From assembly GCA_035294325.1 (NCBI GenBank), contig DATGLE010000209.1:1-19216 (forward strand): a DNA stretch of 19,216 nt, read 5' to 3'. Within the stretch, counting starts at the first letter, position 1; every line of letters starts with the position of its first letter. The notes below the pieces were generated by a model. It was not told the origin of the DNA. It ran no database searches and saw only the letters and a program-made list of their open reading frames with translations. The stretch comes from DATGLE01 sp035294325 (GTDB lineage Bacteria > Chloroflexota > Ktedonobacteria > Ktedonobacterales > Ktedonobacteraceae). Shown here piece by piece: positions 1 to 9,814 of the stretch. The translations under genes and the position numbers were made by a program.

Positions 1-2706
1 CCTGACGCGATCCTCTTCTTTCGCATGGGCGACTTCTACGAGATGTTCGACGACGACGCGGAGATCGTCGCGCGCGAGCTGGAGATAGCGCTGACGCGCC
101 GCGATTTCGGACGCGGCGAAAAATCGTCGATGGCCGGCGTGCCCCATCATGCCGCCGAGGGCTACATTGCTCGCCTTGTCAGCAAGGGCTATCGCGTCGC
201 CATCTGCGAGCAGATGAGCGATCCCGCGCTCTCTAAAGGACTCGTGGAGCGTGAGGTGATCCGCGTCGTTACCCCCGGCACCGTCATCGATCCCGCCATG
301 CTCGCCGCCAAGCGCAACAACTTCCTGGCCGGCGTGGTCGCGGGACGCGATGCCGTGGGCATTGCCTATATCGATATCACTACCGGCGAATTCGCCACGA
401 CGCAGTTCGCGACGCCTGAGCCGGCGCTCGCCATCCAGCAGGAAATCGCCCGCGTCGCGCCCGCCGAGGTGCTCGTCGAGTCCCGCCGCAGCCACCTGGG
501 CAGCCGCAAACGGCGCTGGCTGGCCGCCGTGATGAGCGAGAAAGAGGTAAAGAAGCTCGGCAGCAACGGCAATGCCAATGCCGAGATCCCGGAACTGGAC
601 GACGAGGACGACGAAGAAGACGATTTCGCGCCCCTGGCAAAGCTGCTGGAGGGCAGCGCCGGGCACGTTACCCCCTATGACTCCCGCTATTTCTCGGAGG
701 ACGATGCACGCCGCCGCCTGCTGGCGCAGTTCGGCGCCGCCTCGCTGGAAGGCTTCGGCTGCGCACACCTGCCGCTCGCCATTCGCGCCGCCGGTGCCGT
801 GCTGGCCTACGTGCAGGAGACGCAGAAAGGTCTGCTCCAGCAGCTCACCGCGCTGGAAACCTACTCCACCAGCGGCTTTATGACGCTCGATCCCTATACG
901 CGCCGCAACCTCGAACTCTTCGAGACCGGGCGCAACGGCTCGGTCAAAGGATCGCTGCTCTGGGTGCTCGACAAAACGCGGACGCCGATGGGAGGCCGCC
1001 TGCTGCGCCGCTGGCTGGGGCAGCCACTTCTGTCCCTGACGGAGATTCAGCAGCGCCAGGAGATCATCGGCGAACTGCTGGGCGATACGCTCTTGCAGGC
1101 GAGGCTGGCCGAGGCGCTGAAAAAGGCGGGCGACGTTGAGCGCCTTATCAATCGCGTGCGCCAGCGCATCGCTACACCGCGCGACCTGATCGCGCTCGCC
1201 ACCGGACTGCGCGCCGCCGCCGACCTGCGTTCCTGCCTCCCCGACGAGGAGGCCGATAACAAACCGGCTCTCGCACAGGTCATGCAGCGCGTCGCCGACA
1301 ACGATGAGTGCGTTACGCTGATCGAGCGCGCCATCGTCGATGAGCCGCCCATCAGCATCACCGAGGGCGGCATCATCCGCGCCGGCTTCAGCGCCGAACT
1401 CGACGATTTGAAGCGCAAATCGCATAATGGCCGCCAGTGGATCAATGACCTGGAACAGCGTGAGCGCAGGCGCACGGGCATCAGCAACCTCAAAGTTGGT
1501 TACAACAAAGCCTTTGGCTATTTCATCGAGGTCTCGAACGCTAACCTGAACCGCGTTCCCAACGAGTATACGCGCCGGCAGACGCTCGCCAACTGCGAGC
1601 GCTTCATCACCTCGGAACTCAAAGAGTACGAGACACTTGTGCTCAATGCGCAGGATCGTATCAACAGGATGGAGAACGAGTTCTTCGTGCAACTGCGCGC
1701 GGACATCGCCCTGCATGCCTCGGAGAGCATCCTGGCTACGGCACACGCACTGGCCGAGATCGATGTCTATCTGAGTCTGGCGGAGGTTGCGGCGAAAAAT
1801 AATTACTGCCGCCCGCAGCTCAACGATGGCGATACTATTCATATCGTTGCCGGGCGCCATCCCGTCGTCGAGCAAACGCAGCCAGAGACACCCTTTATTC
1901 CCAACGATACCAACCTCTCCAACCACGACGCGCAGATCGTCATTATCACCGGCCCCAACATGGCCGGCAAATCGACCTATCTGCGCCAGGTCGCGCTCAT
2001 CGTGCTGATGGCACAGATCGGCAGCTATGTCCCGGCGGAGGCCGCCACCATCGGCCTCGTAGATCGCATCTTCACGCGCATTGGCGCGCAGGATGACCTG
2101 GCAACGGGCCAGAGCACGTTCATGGTCGAGATGGTCGAGACGGCGAATATCCTGCACCACGCCACGCCGCGCAGCCTGATTATCCTCGACGAAATCGGGC
2201 GTGGCACCAGCACCTACGATGGCCTGGCTATCGCGCGCGCCGTCGTCGAATACCTGCACAACAATAAGCGCAGCGGGGCGCGCACGCTCTTCGCTACTCA
2301 CTATCACGAACTGGTCGAGGTCGCGCAATTGCTGCCGCGCATTCGCTGTATGAATGTCGCCGTCACCGAGGAGGGTGGCAGCGTCGTTTTCCTGCGCAAG
2401 ATCGTGCCGGGCGGCGCCGATAAAAGCTACGGCGTCCACGTCGCGCAGCTCGCCGGCATTCCGCGCCCGGTCATTCACCGCGCCCAGGAGATCCTGGAGG
2501 AGCTTGAGCACAGGGGCGATGCGAAGGCGCGTCGCAAGGCTATGCGCGATATCACCATGCCGGCAGCCTGGCAGATGACGCTGTTCGCCTCCGAACCCCA
2601 TCCGCTTATCGAGGAGTTGAAGACGCTGGCTATTGACGAACTCACCCCCATCGAGGCCATCAGCAAGCTCTACGAACTACAACAACGCGCCAGAAAGGAG
2701 ACCTGA
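1..2706 (+). CDS. mutS: DNA mismatch repair protein MutS (5' end cut by window)
   Basis: MutS recognises base mismatches and small loops in newly replicated DNA and starts repair with MutL as an ATP-driven clamp. The reading frame is open from base 1, and the first visible residues align with about residue 25 of E. coli MutS, so roughly 24 N-terminal residues and the start codon lie outside the window. Visible marks are the mismatch-wedge motif F-Y-E (visible residues 12-14), the Walker A motif GPNMAGKS (651-658), the Walker B segment ILDEIGRGTSTYDG with its DE pair at about 730-731, and the FATHYHEL block. The clamp and lever region and the C-terminal helix-turn-helix region are collinear with the family. 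An acidic run DDEDDEEDD (200-208) in the connector domain is unusual. The gene ends just before a composite hairpin element. No mutL is present here. Confidence 0.97.
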   Translation, partial: PDAILFFRMGDFYEMFDDDAEIVARELEIALTRRDFGRGEKSSMAGVPHHAAEGYIARLVSKGYRVAICEQMSDPALSKGLVEREVIRVVTPGTVIDPAMLAAKRNNFLAGVVAGRDAVGIAYIDITTGEFATTQFATPEPALAIQQEIARVAPAEVLVESRRSHLGSRKRRWLAAVMSEKEVKKLGSNGNANAEIPELDDEDDEEDDFAPLAKLLEGSAGHVTPYDSRYFSEDDARRRLLAQFGAASLEGFGCAHLPLAIRAAGAVLAYVQETQKGLLQQLTALETYSTSGFMTLDPYTRRNLELFETGRNGSVKGSLLWVLDKTRTPMGGRLLRRWLGQPLLSLTEIQQRQEIIGELLGDTLLQARLAEALKKAGDVERLINRVRQRIATPRDLIALATGLRAAADLRSCLPDEEADNKPALAQVMQRVADNDECVTLIERAIVDEPPISITEGGIIRAGFSAELDDLKRKSHNGRQWINDLEQRERRRTGISNLKVGYNKAFGYFIEVSNANLNRVPNEYTRRQTLANCERFITSELKEYETLVLNAQDRINRMENEFFVQLRADIALHASESILATAHALAEIDVYLSLAEVAAKNNYCRPQLNDGDTIHIVAGRHPVVEQTQPETPFIPNDTNLSNHDAQIVIITGPNMAGKSTYLRQVALIVLMAQIGSYVPAEAATIGLVDRIFTRIGAQDDLATGQSTFMVEMVETANILHHATPRSLIILDEIGRGTSTYDGLAIARAVVEYLHNNKRSGARTLFATHYHELVEVAQLLPRIRCMNVAVTEEGGSVVFLRKIVPGGADKSYGVHVAQLAGIPRPVIHRAQEILEELEHRGDAKARRKAMRDITMPAAWQMTLFASEPHPLIEELKTLAIDELTPIEAISKLYELQQRARKET

Positions 2707-2718
2707 CCCCGGGCCTGC

Positions 2719-2834
2719 GCGCGGCGAAGCCGTGCCAGAGTTATAGAGTGTATTGGTGTGGGGAAAACGCGCTTCACGCATTTTCCCCACACCAATACAC
2801 TCTATAAGGTGAGTGCCGCAGGCACAAGCGAGCG
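2719..2834 (+). repeat. Three-hairpin composite repeat, copy E1
   Basis: Thirteen bases after the mutS stop lies a run of three hairpins. The first is GCGCGGC/GCCGTGC (2719-2725 with 2729-2735, loop GAA, one G-T pair), followed by CAGA. The second is a perfect 27-bp inverted repeat (2741-2767 with 2781-2807), extended by one C/A mismatch and a 3-bp inner stem (2769-2771 with 2777-2779). The third is GTGCC/GGCAC (2813-2817 with 2821-2825, loop GCA), followed by AAGCGAG. The same order of parts recurs at 6323-6516 and 9674-9783, which is why it is called a repeat and not a simple terminator. No T-tract follows the long stem. Confidence 0.8.
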
Positions 2835-2872
2835 CGTAGAGACGGATCTTGCCCCCCCAAAAAGGACAGCTT

Positions 2873-2901
2873 TTGAATAAATCCATGCTCACCCGTGTTA
2901 T
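2873..2901 (+). promoter_or_regulatory. Candidate sigma-70-type promoter for tkt
   Basis: TTGAAT (2873-2878) and TGTTAT (2896-2901) are separated by 17 bases, about 50 bases before the tkt start. The match to the TTGACA/TATAAT consensus is moderate. The site lies after element E1 and would give the pentose-phosphate cluster its own transcription start apart from mutS. This is inference from spacing and motif only. Confidence 0.35.
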
Positions 2902-2952
2902 CATAAGAAAGAGAGTTAGTGTACACTTTACAATAAATATTCTGGAGGAAGG

Positions 2953-4977
<2,025 letters not shown>

Positions 4978-5007
4978 GACGGATGGATGATAACAAAGGC
5001 AGGGGCA

Positions 5008-5120
5008 AGGCAGGGGCAAGCCCTGCCTCTACATGTAGAGATGGGGCTGGCCCCCATCTTTCCCTGTAGAGATGGGGCTGGCCCCCATCTTTCCCTGTCG
5101 AGATGGGGCTGGCCCCATCC
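5008..5120 (+). repeat. 31-bp tandem repeats plus GC hairpin in the tkt-tal spacer
   Basis: An 8-bp hairpin AGGCAGGG/CCCTGCCT (5008-5015 with 5021-5028) is followed by two identical 31-base units (5035-5065 and 5066-5096) and a partial third (5097-5120, with one changed base and one fewer C). Each full unit folds as AGATGGGG/CCCCATCT with a short loop, then TTTCCCT. The spacer therefore carries three G/C-rich hairpins in series just before the tal ribosome site. This could slow or attenuate transcription between the two genes, or be a fast-changing repeat with no role. An open frame runs through it into tal but is not the likely tal start. Confidence 0.85.
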
Positions 5121-5149
5121 ACGAAGGCGTCTTGAAAGGAGAGAGAATA

Positions 5150-6295
5150 ATGACCAATCCACTGCTGCAACTTAAAGCGCAAGGGCAGAGTGTCTGGTAC
5201 GATAATATTGACCGCGCGCAGCTCGCCGATGGGCGGTTCCAGCGCATGATTCAGGAAGACGGTATCTCAGGCGTCACCGCCAACCCGACCATTTTTGACA
5301 AATCAATCAGTTCCGGCCACGCCTACGATGAGCAAATGACGCAGCTCATCCGCGAGGGCAAGGGCACCAACGAGATCTACGAGGCGCTGGTAATTAAAGA
5401 TATCCAGACCGTCGCCGACCTGCTGCATCCGATCTACGAGAGCACCGAGGGGAGGGATGGCTATGTCAGCCTTGAGGTCTCGCCGGAACTGGCGCACGAT
5501 ACGCAGGGCACGCTGGCTGAGGTGCGCCGCTTCTGGAAGATGGTGGATCGCCCTAACCTGATGATTAAAATTCCAGGGACGCCAGAGGGCCTCCCCGCCA
5601 TTTATGAGGCGCTGCGCGATGGGATCAACATCAATATTACGCTCATCTTCTCTATCGAGACCTATCGCCAGGTCGCCGATGCCTACCTGCGCGCTCTGGA
5701 GGATCGCAACGGAGAGGGACAGGATATCAGTTCAATAGCCTCCGTCGCCAGCTTCTTTGTCAGCCGCGTCGATACCCTGGTTGACAAATTGCTGGACGAA
5801 AAGATCAAGGCCAGCAGCGATCCCGCCGAGCAGCAGAAGCTCAAATCCCTGCAAGGGAAAGCGGCCATCGCCAACGCCCGCCTGGTCTACCAGGAGTTCA
5901 AACGCATCTTCAGCACGCCGCGCTTCGAATCGCTCAAGCACGCCGGCGCACGAGTGCAGCGCCCGCTCTGGGCCAGCACCAGCACCAAGAACCCGGCATA
6001 CCGCGACGTGCTCTATGCCGAGGAACTGATCGGCCCCGATACCGTGGACACAATGCCGCTGGAGACCATCCAGAACTTCCGCGATCACGGCAGAGTACGC
6101 TACAGTATCGAAGATGATCTGGATGGCGCCCGCGCCACGCTTGACGAGTTGGAGAAGATCGGCATTCATTACGATCAGATCACGCAGCAATTGCAGGATG
6201 AGGGCGTGAAGAAGTTCGCCGATTCCTTCCATGATCTGTTCAAGGGGATCGAAAGCAAGCATCAGGCCATCCAGGCGGGCCAGGCGGCGCACTGA
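5150..6295 (+). CDS. tal: Transaldolase (TalC/Tal type 2, about 380 residues)
   Basis: Transaldolase transfers a dihydroxyacetone unit from sedoheptulose-7-P to glyceraldehyde-3-P, giving erythrose-4-P and fructose-6-P, in the cytosol. The 381-residue product fits the longer actinobacterial/cyanobacterial class rather than the roughly 317-residue TalB class. Visible are WYDNI with the conserved Asp (D18), GVTANPTIF (41-49), YVSLEVSPELAHDT (105-118), the Schiff-base lysine in LMIKIPGT (K140), ITLIFSIETY, and RPLWASTSTKNP. The frame is open further upstream to an ATG at 5072, but that part is translated tandem repeat. The ATG at 5150 follows AAAGGAGAG and begins right before family-like sequence, so it was chosen. 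zwf lies downstream after a 414-base spacer with two palindromic elements. Confidence 0.96.
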   Translation: MTNPLLQLKAQGQSVWYDNIDRAQLADGRFQRMIQEDGISGVTANPTIFDKSISSGHAYDEQMTQLIREGKGTNEIYEALVIKDIQTVADLLHPIYESTEGRDGYVSLEVSPELAHDTQGTLAEVRRFWKMVDRPNLMIKIPGTPEGLPAIYEALRDGININITLIFSIETYRQVADAYLRALEDRNGEGQDISSIASVASFFVSRVDTLVDKLLDEKIKASSDPAEQQKLKSLQGKAAIANARLVYQEFKRIFSTPRFESLKHAGARVQRPLWASTSTKNPAYRDVLYAEELIGPDTVDTMPLETIQNFRDHGRVRYSIEDDLDGARATLDELEKIGIHYDQITQQLQDEGVKKFADSFHDLFKGIESKHQAIQAGQAAH

Positions 6296-6322
6296 CGCAC
6301 TGTCTTCCCCGCCCCGGCGTTC

Positions 6323-6393
6323 GCGCGGCACAGCCGCGCATAGGGTCGAGTGTGTTGTGGGGCATGCACGAAGCGCATGCCCCACAATACACT
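6323..6393 (+). repeat. Composite hairpin repeat, copy E2 (lacks its own 3' hairpin)
   Basis: The 5' hairpin GCGCGGC/GCCGCGC (6323-6329 with 6333-6339, loop ACA) is perfect. It is followed by a 19-bp inverted repeat (6349-6367 with 6375-6393) with one G-T pair and loop ACGAAGC. The third, 3' hairpin of the family is missing; after 12 bases the 5' hairpin of copy E3 begins. E2 and E3 are therefore arranged in tandem in the tal-zwf spacer. The inner arm CATGC is shared with E3. Confidence 0.75.
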
Positions 6394-6405
6394 ATCTCAT
6401 CCCTG

Positions 6406-6516
6406 GCGCGGCGGAGCCGCGTCAGAATTGGAAAGTGTTCTGTGAACCATGCGCGAAGCGCATGGTTCACAGAACACTTTCCAAAAAGGCGAGCGCGAAG
6501 GCGCGAGCAAGTCAGG
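6406..6516 (+). repeat. Three-hairpin composite repeat, copy E3
   Basis: Three parts occur in the family order. The 5' hairpin is GCGCGGC/GCCGCGT (6406-6412 with 6416-6422, loop GGA), then CAGA. The central palindrome is a perfect 27-bp stem (6428-6454 with 6458-6484) with the three-base loop GAA. The 3' hairpin is GCGC/GCGC (6493-6496 with 6501-6504), followed by GAGCAAGTCAGG. The tail AGGCGCGAGCAAGTCAGG (6499-6516) recurs with a single-base deletion in copy E4 at 9767-9783. It would form a very stable hairpin in the tal-zwf transcript. Confidence 0.85.
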
Positions 6517-6709
6517 GTAGCAGAAAGCATACACTCTAAATTTGTTGACAGGCCGCGTACAATAAAGGAGAAAAGTGCCAGCATGAATCCATAACAGAGC
6601 AAAGATATCCGCTGCACTGCCTGAAAAGCCTGAGGATACAGAGAGAAAGTAGAAGATACGTAAAGTACACACTAAAGAATAGCTTAGCAACATTTCAGGA
6701 GATTTTCGC
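6517..6709 (+). other. tal-zwf spacer after element E3: no gene seen
   Basis: This purine-rich stretch of 193 bases precedes zwf. It holds no credible reading frame. TTGACA occurs at 6545-6550 and TACAAT at 6558-6563, but only 7 bases separate them, so they do not form a normal sigma-70 promoter pair. The zwf ribosome site AGGAG (6697-6701) lies at its end, eight bases before the ATG. A promoter here is possible but not shown. Confidence 0.5.
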
Positions 6710-8260
6710 ATGCCTCAGCGTAGTGCCATCGAGGCGCCCAACCCCTTTCGCGAGGGGCTACGTATCAAACAAAGCCCGGAACCATGCGTCATGGTCATCT
6801 TTGGCGCAACCGGGGACCTGACGCACAGGAAACTGTTGCCGGCGCTCTACAACCTGGCGCTGGAACATCCATTGCCAGCGGGCTTCTCTGTTGTAGGTTT
6901 CGCACGGCGCCCCTACGATGATGAAATATTCCGCCAGCAGGCTCTCGACGCAATCAACGCCTATTCGCGGCAAAAGCCTGTCAATCCGCAGGTGTGGGAG
7001 AGCTTTGCCTCCGGCATACACTACCTGCAATCCAATTTCTATGACCCGGAAGGGTATGAAAAACTCAATAATTTATTGAACATGCTCGATCATGAGCGCG
7101 GCACAGGCGGTAATCGCATCTTTTACCTCTCTACGCCGCCGAGCCAGTATCCCGAAATTATCCAGCGCCTCGGCGCGGCCGGCCTGAACAGAAATCGCAA
7201 GGGCTGGACGCGTCTCATTATCGAGAAGCCATTCGGCCATGATCTCGCATCGGCGCGCGAACTCAATCGCCAGGTCGGCAAAGTCTTTAAAGAAGACCAG
7301 ATTTATCGCATCGACCACTATCTCGGCAAAGAGACGGTACAGAACATCCTGGTGTTTCGCCTGGCGAACGGCATCTTCGAGCCGGTATGGAACCGGCGCT
7401 ACGTCGATCACATCCAGATCACCGTCGCCGAAGATATCGGCATTGAGGGGCGCGGCGGCTATTATGAGGAGGCGGGCGCGATTCGCGATATGGTCCAGAA
7501 CCATATGCTGCAACTGCTCACGCTGGTAGCGATGGAACCGCCCATTACCTTCGAGGCCAACGCCGTGCGTGATGAGAAGGTCAAGGTGCTGCACGCCCTT
7601 CAGCCATTAACGGGCCGCGATGTCGTCACAAACACCATTCGTGCGCAATATGGCCCCGGCTGGGTTGGCGGGCGCCAGGTCCCTGGCTACCTGGAGGAAC
7701 CCGGCGTCTCGCCTACATCCACCACAGAGACCTATGTCGCGCTGAAACTTTTCGTTGACAACTGGCGCTGGGCCGGCGTACCATTCTACTTGAGGACTGG
7801 TAAACATCTACCCAAGCGCGTCACGGAAATCGCCATTCAATTTAAACAGGCGCCGCTGATGATCTTTAAGCGCAGCGAGGCGCAAGGCCAGGTAGAGCCG
7901 AACGTGCTCACCCTGCGCATTCAACCGGATGAGGGCATTTCGCTCAAGTTCGGCGCCAAAGTGCCCGGCACCGATATGCAGATCCGCTCGGTAAACATGG
8001 ACTTTTTCTATGGCTCCTCGTTTGTGCGCGAGCAGCCGGAGGCATACGAACGCCTCCTGCTTGACTGCATGCTCGGCGACTCCACGCTCTTTACGCGCCG
8101 CGATGAGGTTGAGGCGCAGTGGACGTTTATTCAGGGCATCCTGGACGAGTGGCAAAACGAACCGCCCTCGACCATCCTGACCTATGAAGCGGGCACCTGG
8201 GGACCTCAGGCCGCCGACGAGTTCATCTGGCGCGATGGGCATCGCTGGCGCCGGCCCTGA
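6710..8260 (+). CDS. zwf: Glucose-6-phosphate 1-dehydrogenase
   Basis: The enzyme oxidises glucose-6-phosphate to 6-phosphogluconolactone with NAD(P)+, the entry step of the oxidative pentose phosphate pathway in the cytosol. The 516-residue product has a normal length. It shows the dinucleotide-binding motif GATGDLTHRK (32-41), the EKPFG block (172-176), the substrate-binding signature RIDHYLGKE (200-208), and DMVQNHMLQL with the expected catalytic His (H265). WRWAGVPFYLRTGKHL matches the C-terminal domain. The ATG is preceded by AGGAG. zwf is followed by opcA, its known partner, 92 bases downstream. Coenzyme preference cannot be read with certainty from the sequence. Confidence 0.97.
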   Translation: MPQRSAIEAPNPFREGLRIKQSPEPCVMVIFGATGDLTHRKLLPALYNLALEHPLPAGFSVVGFARRPYDDEIFRQQALDAINAYSRQKPVNPQVWESFASGIHYLQSNFYDPEGYEKLNNLLNMLDHERGTGGNRIFYLSTPPSQYPEIIQRLGAAGLNRNRKGWTRLIIEKPFGHDLASARELNRQVGKVFKEDQIYRIDHYLGKETVQNILVFRLANGIFEPVWNRRYVDHIQITVAEDIGIEGRGGYYEEAGAIRDMVQNHMLQLLTLVAMEPPITFEANAVRDEKVKVLHALQPLTGRDVVTNTIRAQYGPGWVGGRQVPGYLEEPGVSPTSTTETYVALKLFVDNWRWAGVPFYLRTGKHLPKRVTEIAIQFKQAPLMIFKRSEAQGQVEPNVLTLRIQPDEGISLKFGAKVPGTDMQIRSVNMDFFYGSSFVREQPEAYERLLLDCMLGDSTLFTRRDEVEAQWTFIQGILDEWQNEPPSTILTYEAGTWGPQAADEFIWRDGHRWRRP

Positions 8261-8352
8261 CGCGGCGCGCCCGCGAGTCGTTAAGCACGAGGCAAATTAC
8301 GAACCTGTCTGGATGAACACTGTGGCGTTCACTTTGATGAAGGGGATCGGGA

Positions 8353-9621
8353 ATGGCTAAGCATAATTCTGCCGACCTGGAGGTATCATTACCCTGGGCC
8401 GGGAAACAGGTAGAGACGACAGAAGTTGAGGAGCAGCTTTCTCGCCTCTGGCGTCTGGCCGCCGATAATGTACGTATCGGTCAGAATATGAATGTGCGCA
8501 CCAGCGTGCTTAACTTCGTTATCTGCGCCCCGGATGCCGAGACAGCGCGCCAGGCCAGCGCACTGATACGCGATCTCTCCAGCACTCATATAGCGCGCCT
8601 CACCCTCTTGATCTTCGATACTCGCCTGCCATCCGCGGTCTCCACATGGGTAACGCTGCGCTCATTTCCCATCATCTCGGATCTCATGCGTCACCACTTT
8701 GAGCAGATCACCGTGATGACTACCGGCTCGGCGGCCTACGCCAGTGCCGATATTATCCAGCGTTTCCTCAAGCCCGATCTACCCGTCTATCTGTGGTGGC
8801 TGAACGATCCCGCCGAGAGCGTCATCTTCTCGCGCCTCGCCGGCATCAGCAGCCGGGTCATCGTCGATTCAAACAGCTTCTTCGCTCCGCAGCAGGGCAT
8901 CGAGTCGCTCCTGGCGCTGCTACAGGACCTGCCGGGCACCGCGTTGAGCGATCTCAACTGGGGACGCATCACTCCCTGGAGAAACCTGGTAGCCCAGTTC
9001 TTCGACTCCCAGGAGTACATACCCTACCTGGGTGGCGTGAACCGCATCGAAATCGAACATGCTGTCGCCCCCCTCGCCGGGCATATACGCACCGAGCAAG
9101 GCGATATCTCACCCAATCCTACGCGCGCTTTGCTCTTCGCCGGCTGGCTCAAGGCCAGTCTGAACTGGCGCCTTGTGGACGCTCCCCTCTCCAGGCAGCT
9201 CGATCCCATGACAGGCTCCTATACCTGGCAGTTGACACGCACTACCGGGCCGTTAATGGTAAGCGCGGCCACGTCCGACGAGATGTATGGAGGCCGCACA
9301 GGCAAGCTCGGCTACAGCGGGGAGGCGACGCTCACGATTCGCCCGCGCGTACAGCCCAATTTACGCCCCGGCACACTCTGCTACCTGCGCCTGACCAGCG
9401 ACCTCAATACTACGCACGCCACCTTTACAATCAACCGCGAAGAGGACGCCGATCATGTGCTCACCTCCGTTGAACTGGCGCACGGGACGAGGCCGCGGCG
9501 CGTGGTGAGCCTGGCCGCAACCCAGAAGGTGGGTCAACTGCTCCACGACGAACTGGAGATCATGGGGCGCGACCAGCTTTATGAAACATCGCTGCGCCAT
9601 GTGTTCGAGATGCTCAGCTGA
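8353..9621 (+). CDS. opcA: Glucose-6-phosphate dehydrogenase assembly protein OpcA
   Basis: OpcA is an accessory protein needed for assembly or activation of glucose-6-phosphate dehydrogenase, first known from cyanobacteria and also common in actinobacteria, where it nearly always follows zwf as here. The 422-residue product has family-like blocks: LPVYLWWLNDP (143-153), LSDLNWGRITPWRNL (198-212) and ALLFAGWLKASLNWR (259-273). No signal peptide or membrane segment is seen, which fits a cytosolic protein. The ATG follows AAGGGG at 8340-8345. Recognition rests on these motifs and the zwf neighbour. Its presence implies that the dehydrogenase is of the OpcA-dependent kind. Confidence 0.92.
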   Translation: MAKHNSADLEVSLPWAGKQVETTEVEEQLSRLWRLAADNVRIGQNMNVRTSVLNFVICAPDAETARQASALIRDLSSTHIARLTLLIFDTRLPSAVSTWVTLRSFPIISDLMRHHFEQITVMTTGSAAYASADIIQRFLKPDLPVYLWWLNDPAESVIFSRLAGISSRVIVDSNSFFAPQQGIESLLALLQDLPGTALSDLNWGRITPWRNLVAQFFDSQEYIPYLGGVNRIEIEHAVAPLAGHIRTEQGDISPNPTRALLFAGWLKASLNWRLVDAPLSRQLDPMTGSYTWQLTRTTGPLMVSAATSDEMYGGRTGKLGYSGEATLTIRPRVQPNLRPGTLCYLRLTSDLNTTHATFTINREEDADHVLTSVELAHGTRPRRVVSLAATQKVGQLLHDELEIMGRDQLYETSLRHVFEMLS

Positions 9622-9673
9622 TATATAGATGAATGAGGTCTAACCAACGCAATGTGCATTTTCTTTTCTGATT

Positions 9674-9783
9674 GCGCACCGCAGCGCGGTGCGCCAGGAG
9701 GTAAAGTCTGCGGGCACGGCGTCTGCGGCGCCGTGCCCGCAGACTTTACCTCCTGAGATGCGCCCCAGGCGCGAGAAGTCAGG
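9674..9783 (+). repeat. Three-hairpin composite repeat, copy E4
   Basis: The opcA-pgl spacer holds a 9-bp hairpin (9674-9682 with 9686-9694, loop AGC), a perfect 27-bp palindrome (9695-9721 with 9729-9755, loop TCTGCGG), and a 5-bp hairpin GCGCC/GGCGC (9760-9764 with 9768-9772, loop CCA) followed by GAGAAGTCAGG. Part order and the 3' tail match copy E3. The stem sequence is quite different, yet both arms agree perfectly. The element ends about 20 bases before the pgl ribosome site. Confidence 0.85.
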
Positions 9784-9814
9784 AAGAGTACGCAGGAGAA
9801 TTCAGGAGCTATTT

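Noticed and set aside
2741..2807. Rho-independent terminator after mutS
   Set aside because: The 27-bp stem has no T-tract on its 3' side and belongs to a repeated three-hairpin element; it may still end transcription, but that is not shown.
5035..5120. CRISPR array
   Set aside because: The 31-base units directly abut with no unique spacers and there are no cas genes, so they are plain tandem repeats.
5072..5149. N-terminal extension of transaldolase from an upstream ATG
   Set aside because: The extra residues are translated 31-bp tandem repeat; the ATG at 5150 has a strong ribosome site and begins family-like sequence.
6545..6563. Promoter TTGACA / TACAAT before zwf
   Set aside because: Only seven bases separate the two motifs, and no other partner lies at 16-18 bases.
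9689..9814. N-terminal extension of 6-phosphogluconolactonase
   Set aside because: It is a translation of hairpin element E4; the ATG at 9815 has AGGAG at good distance and starts the conserved protein.
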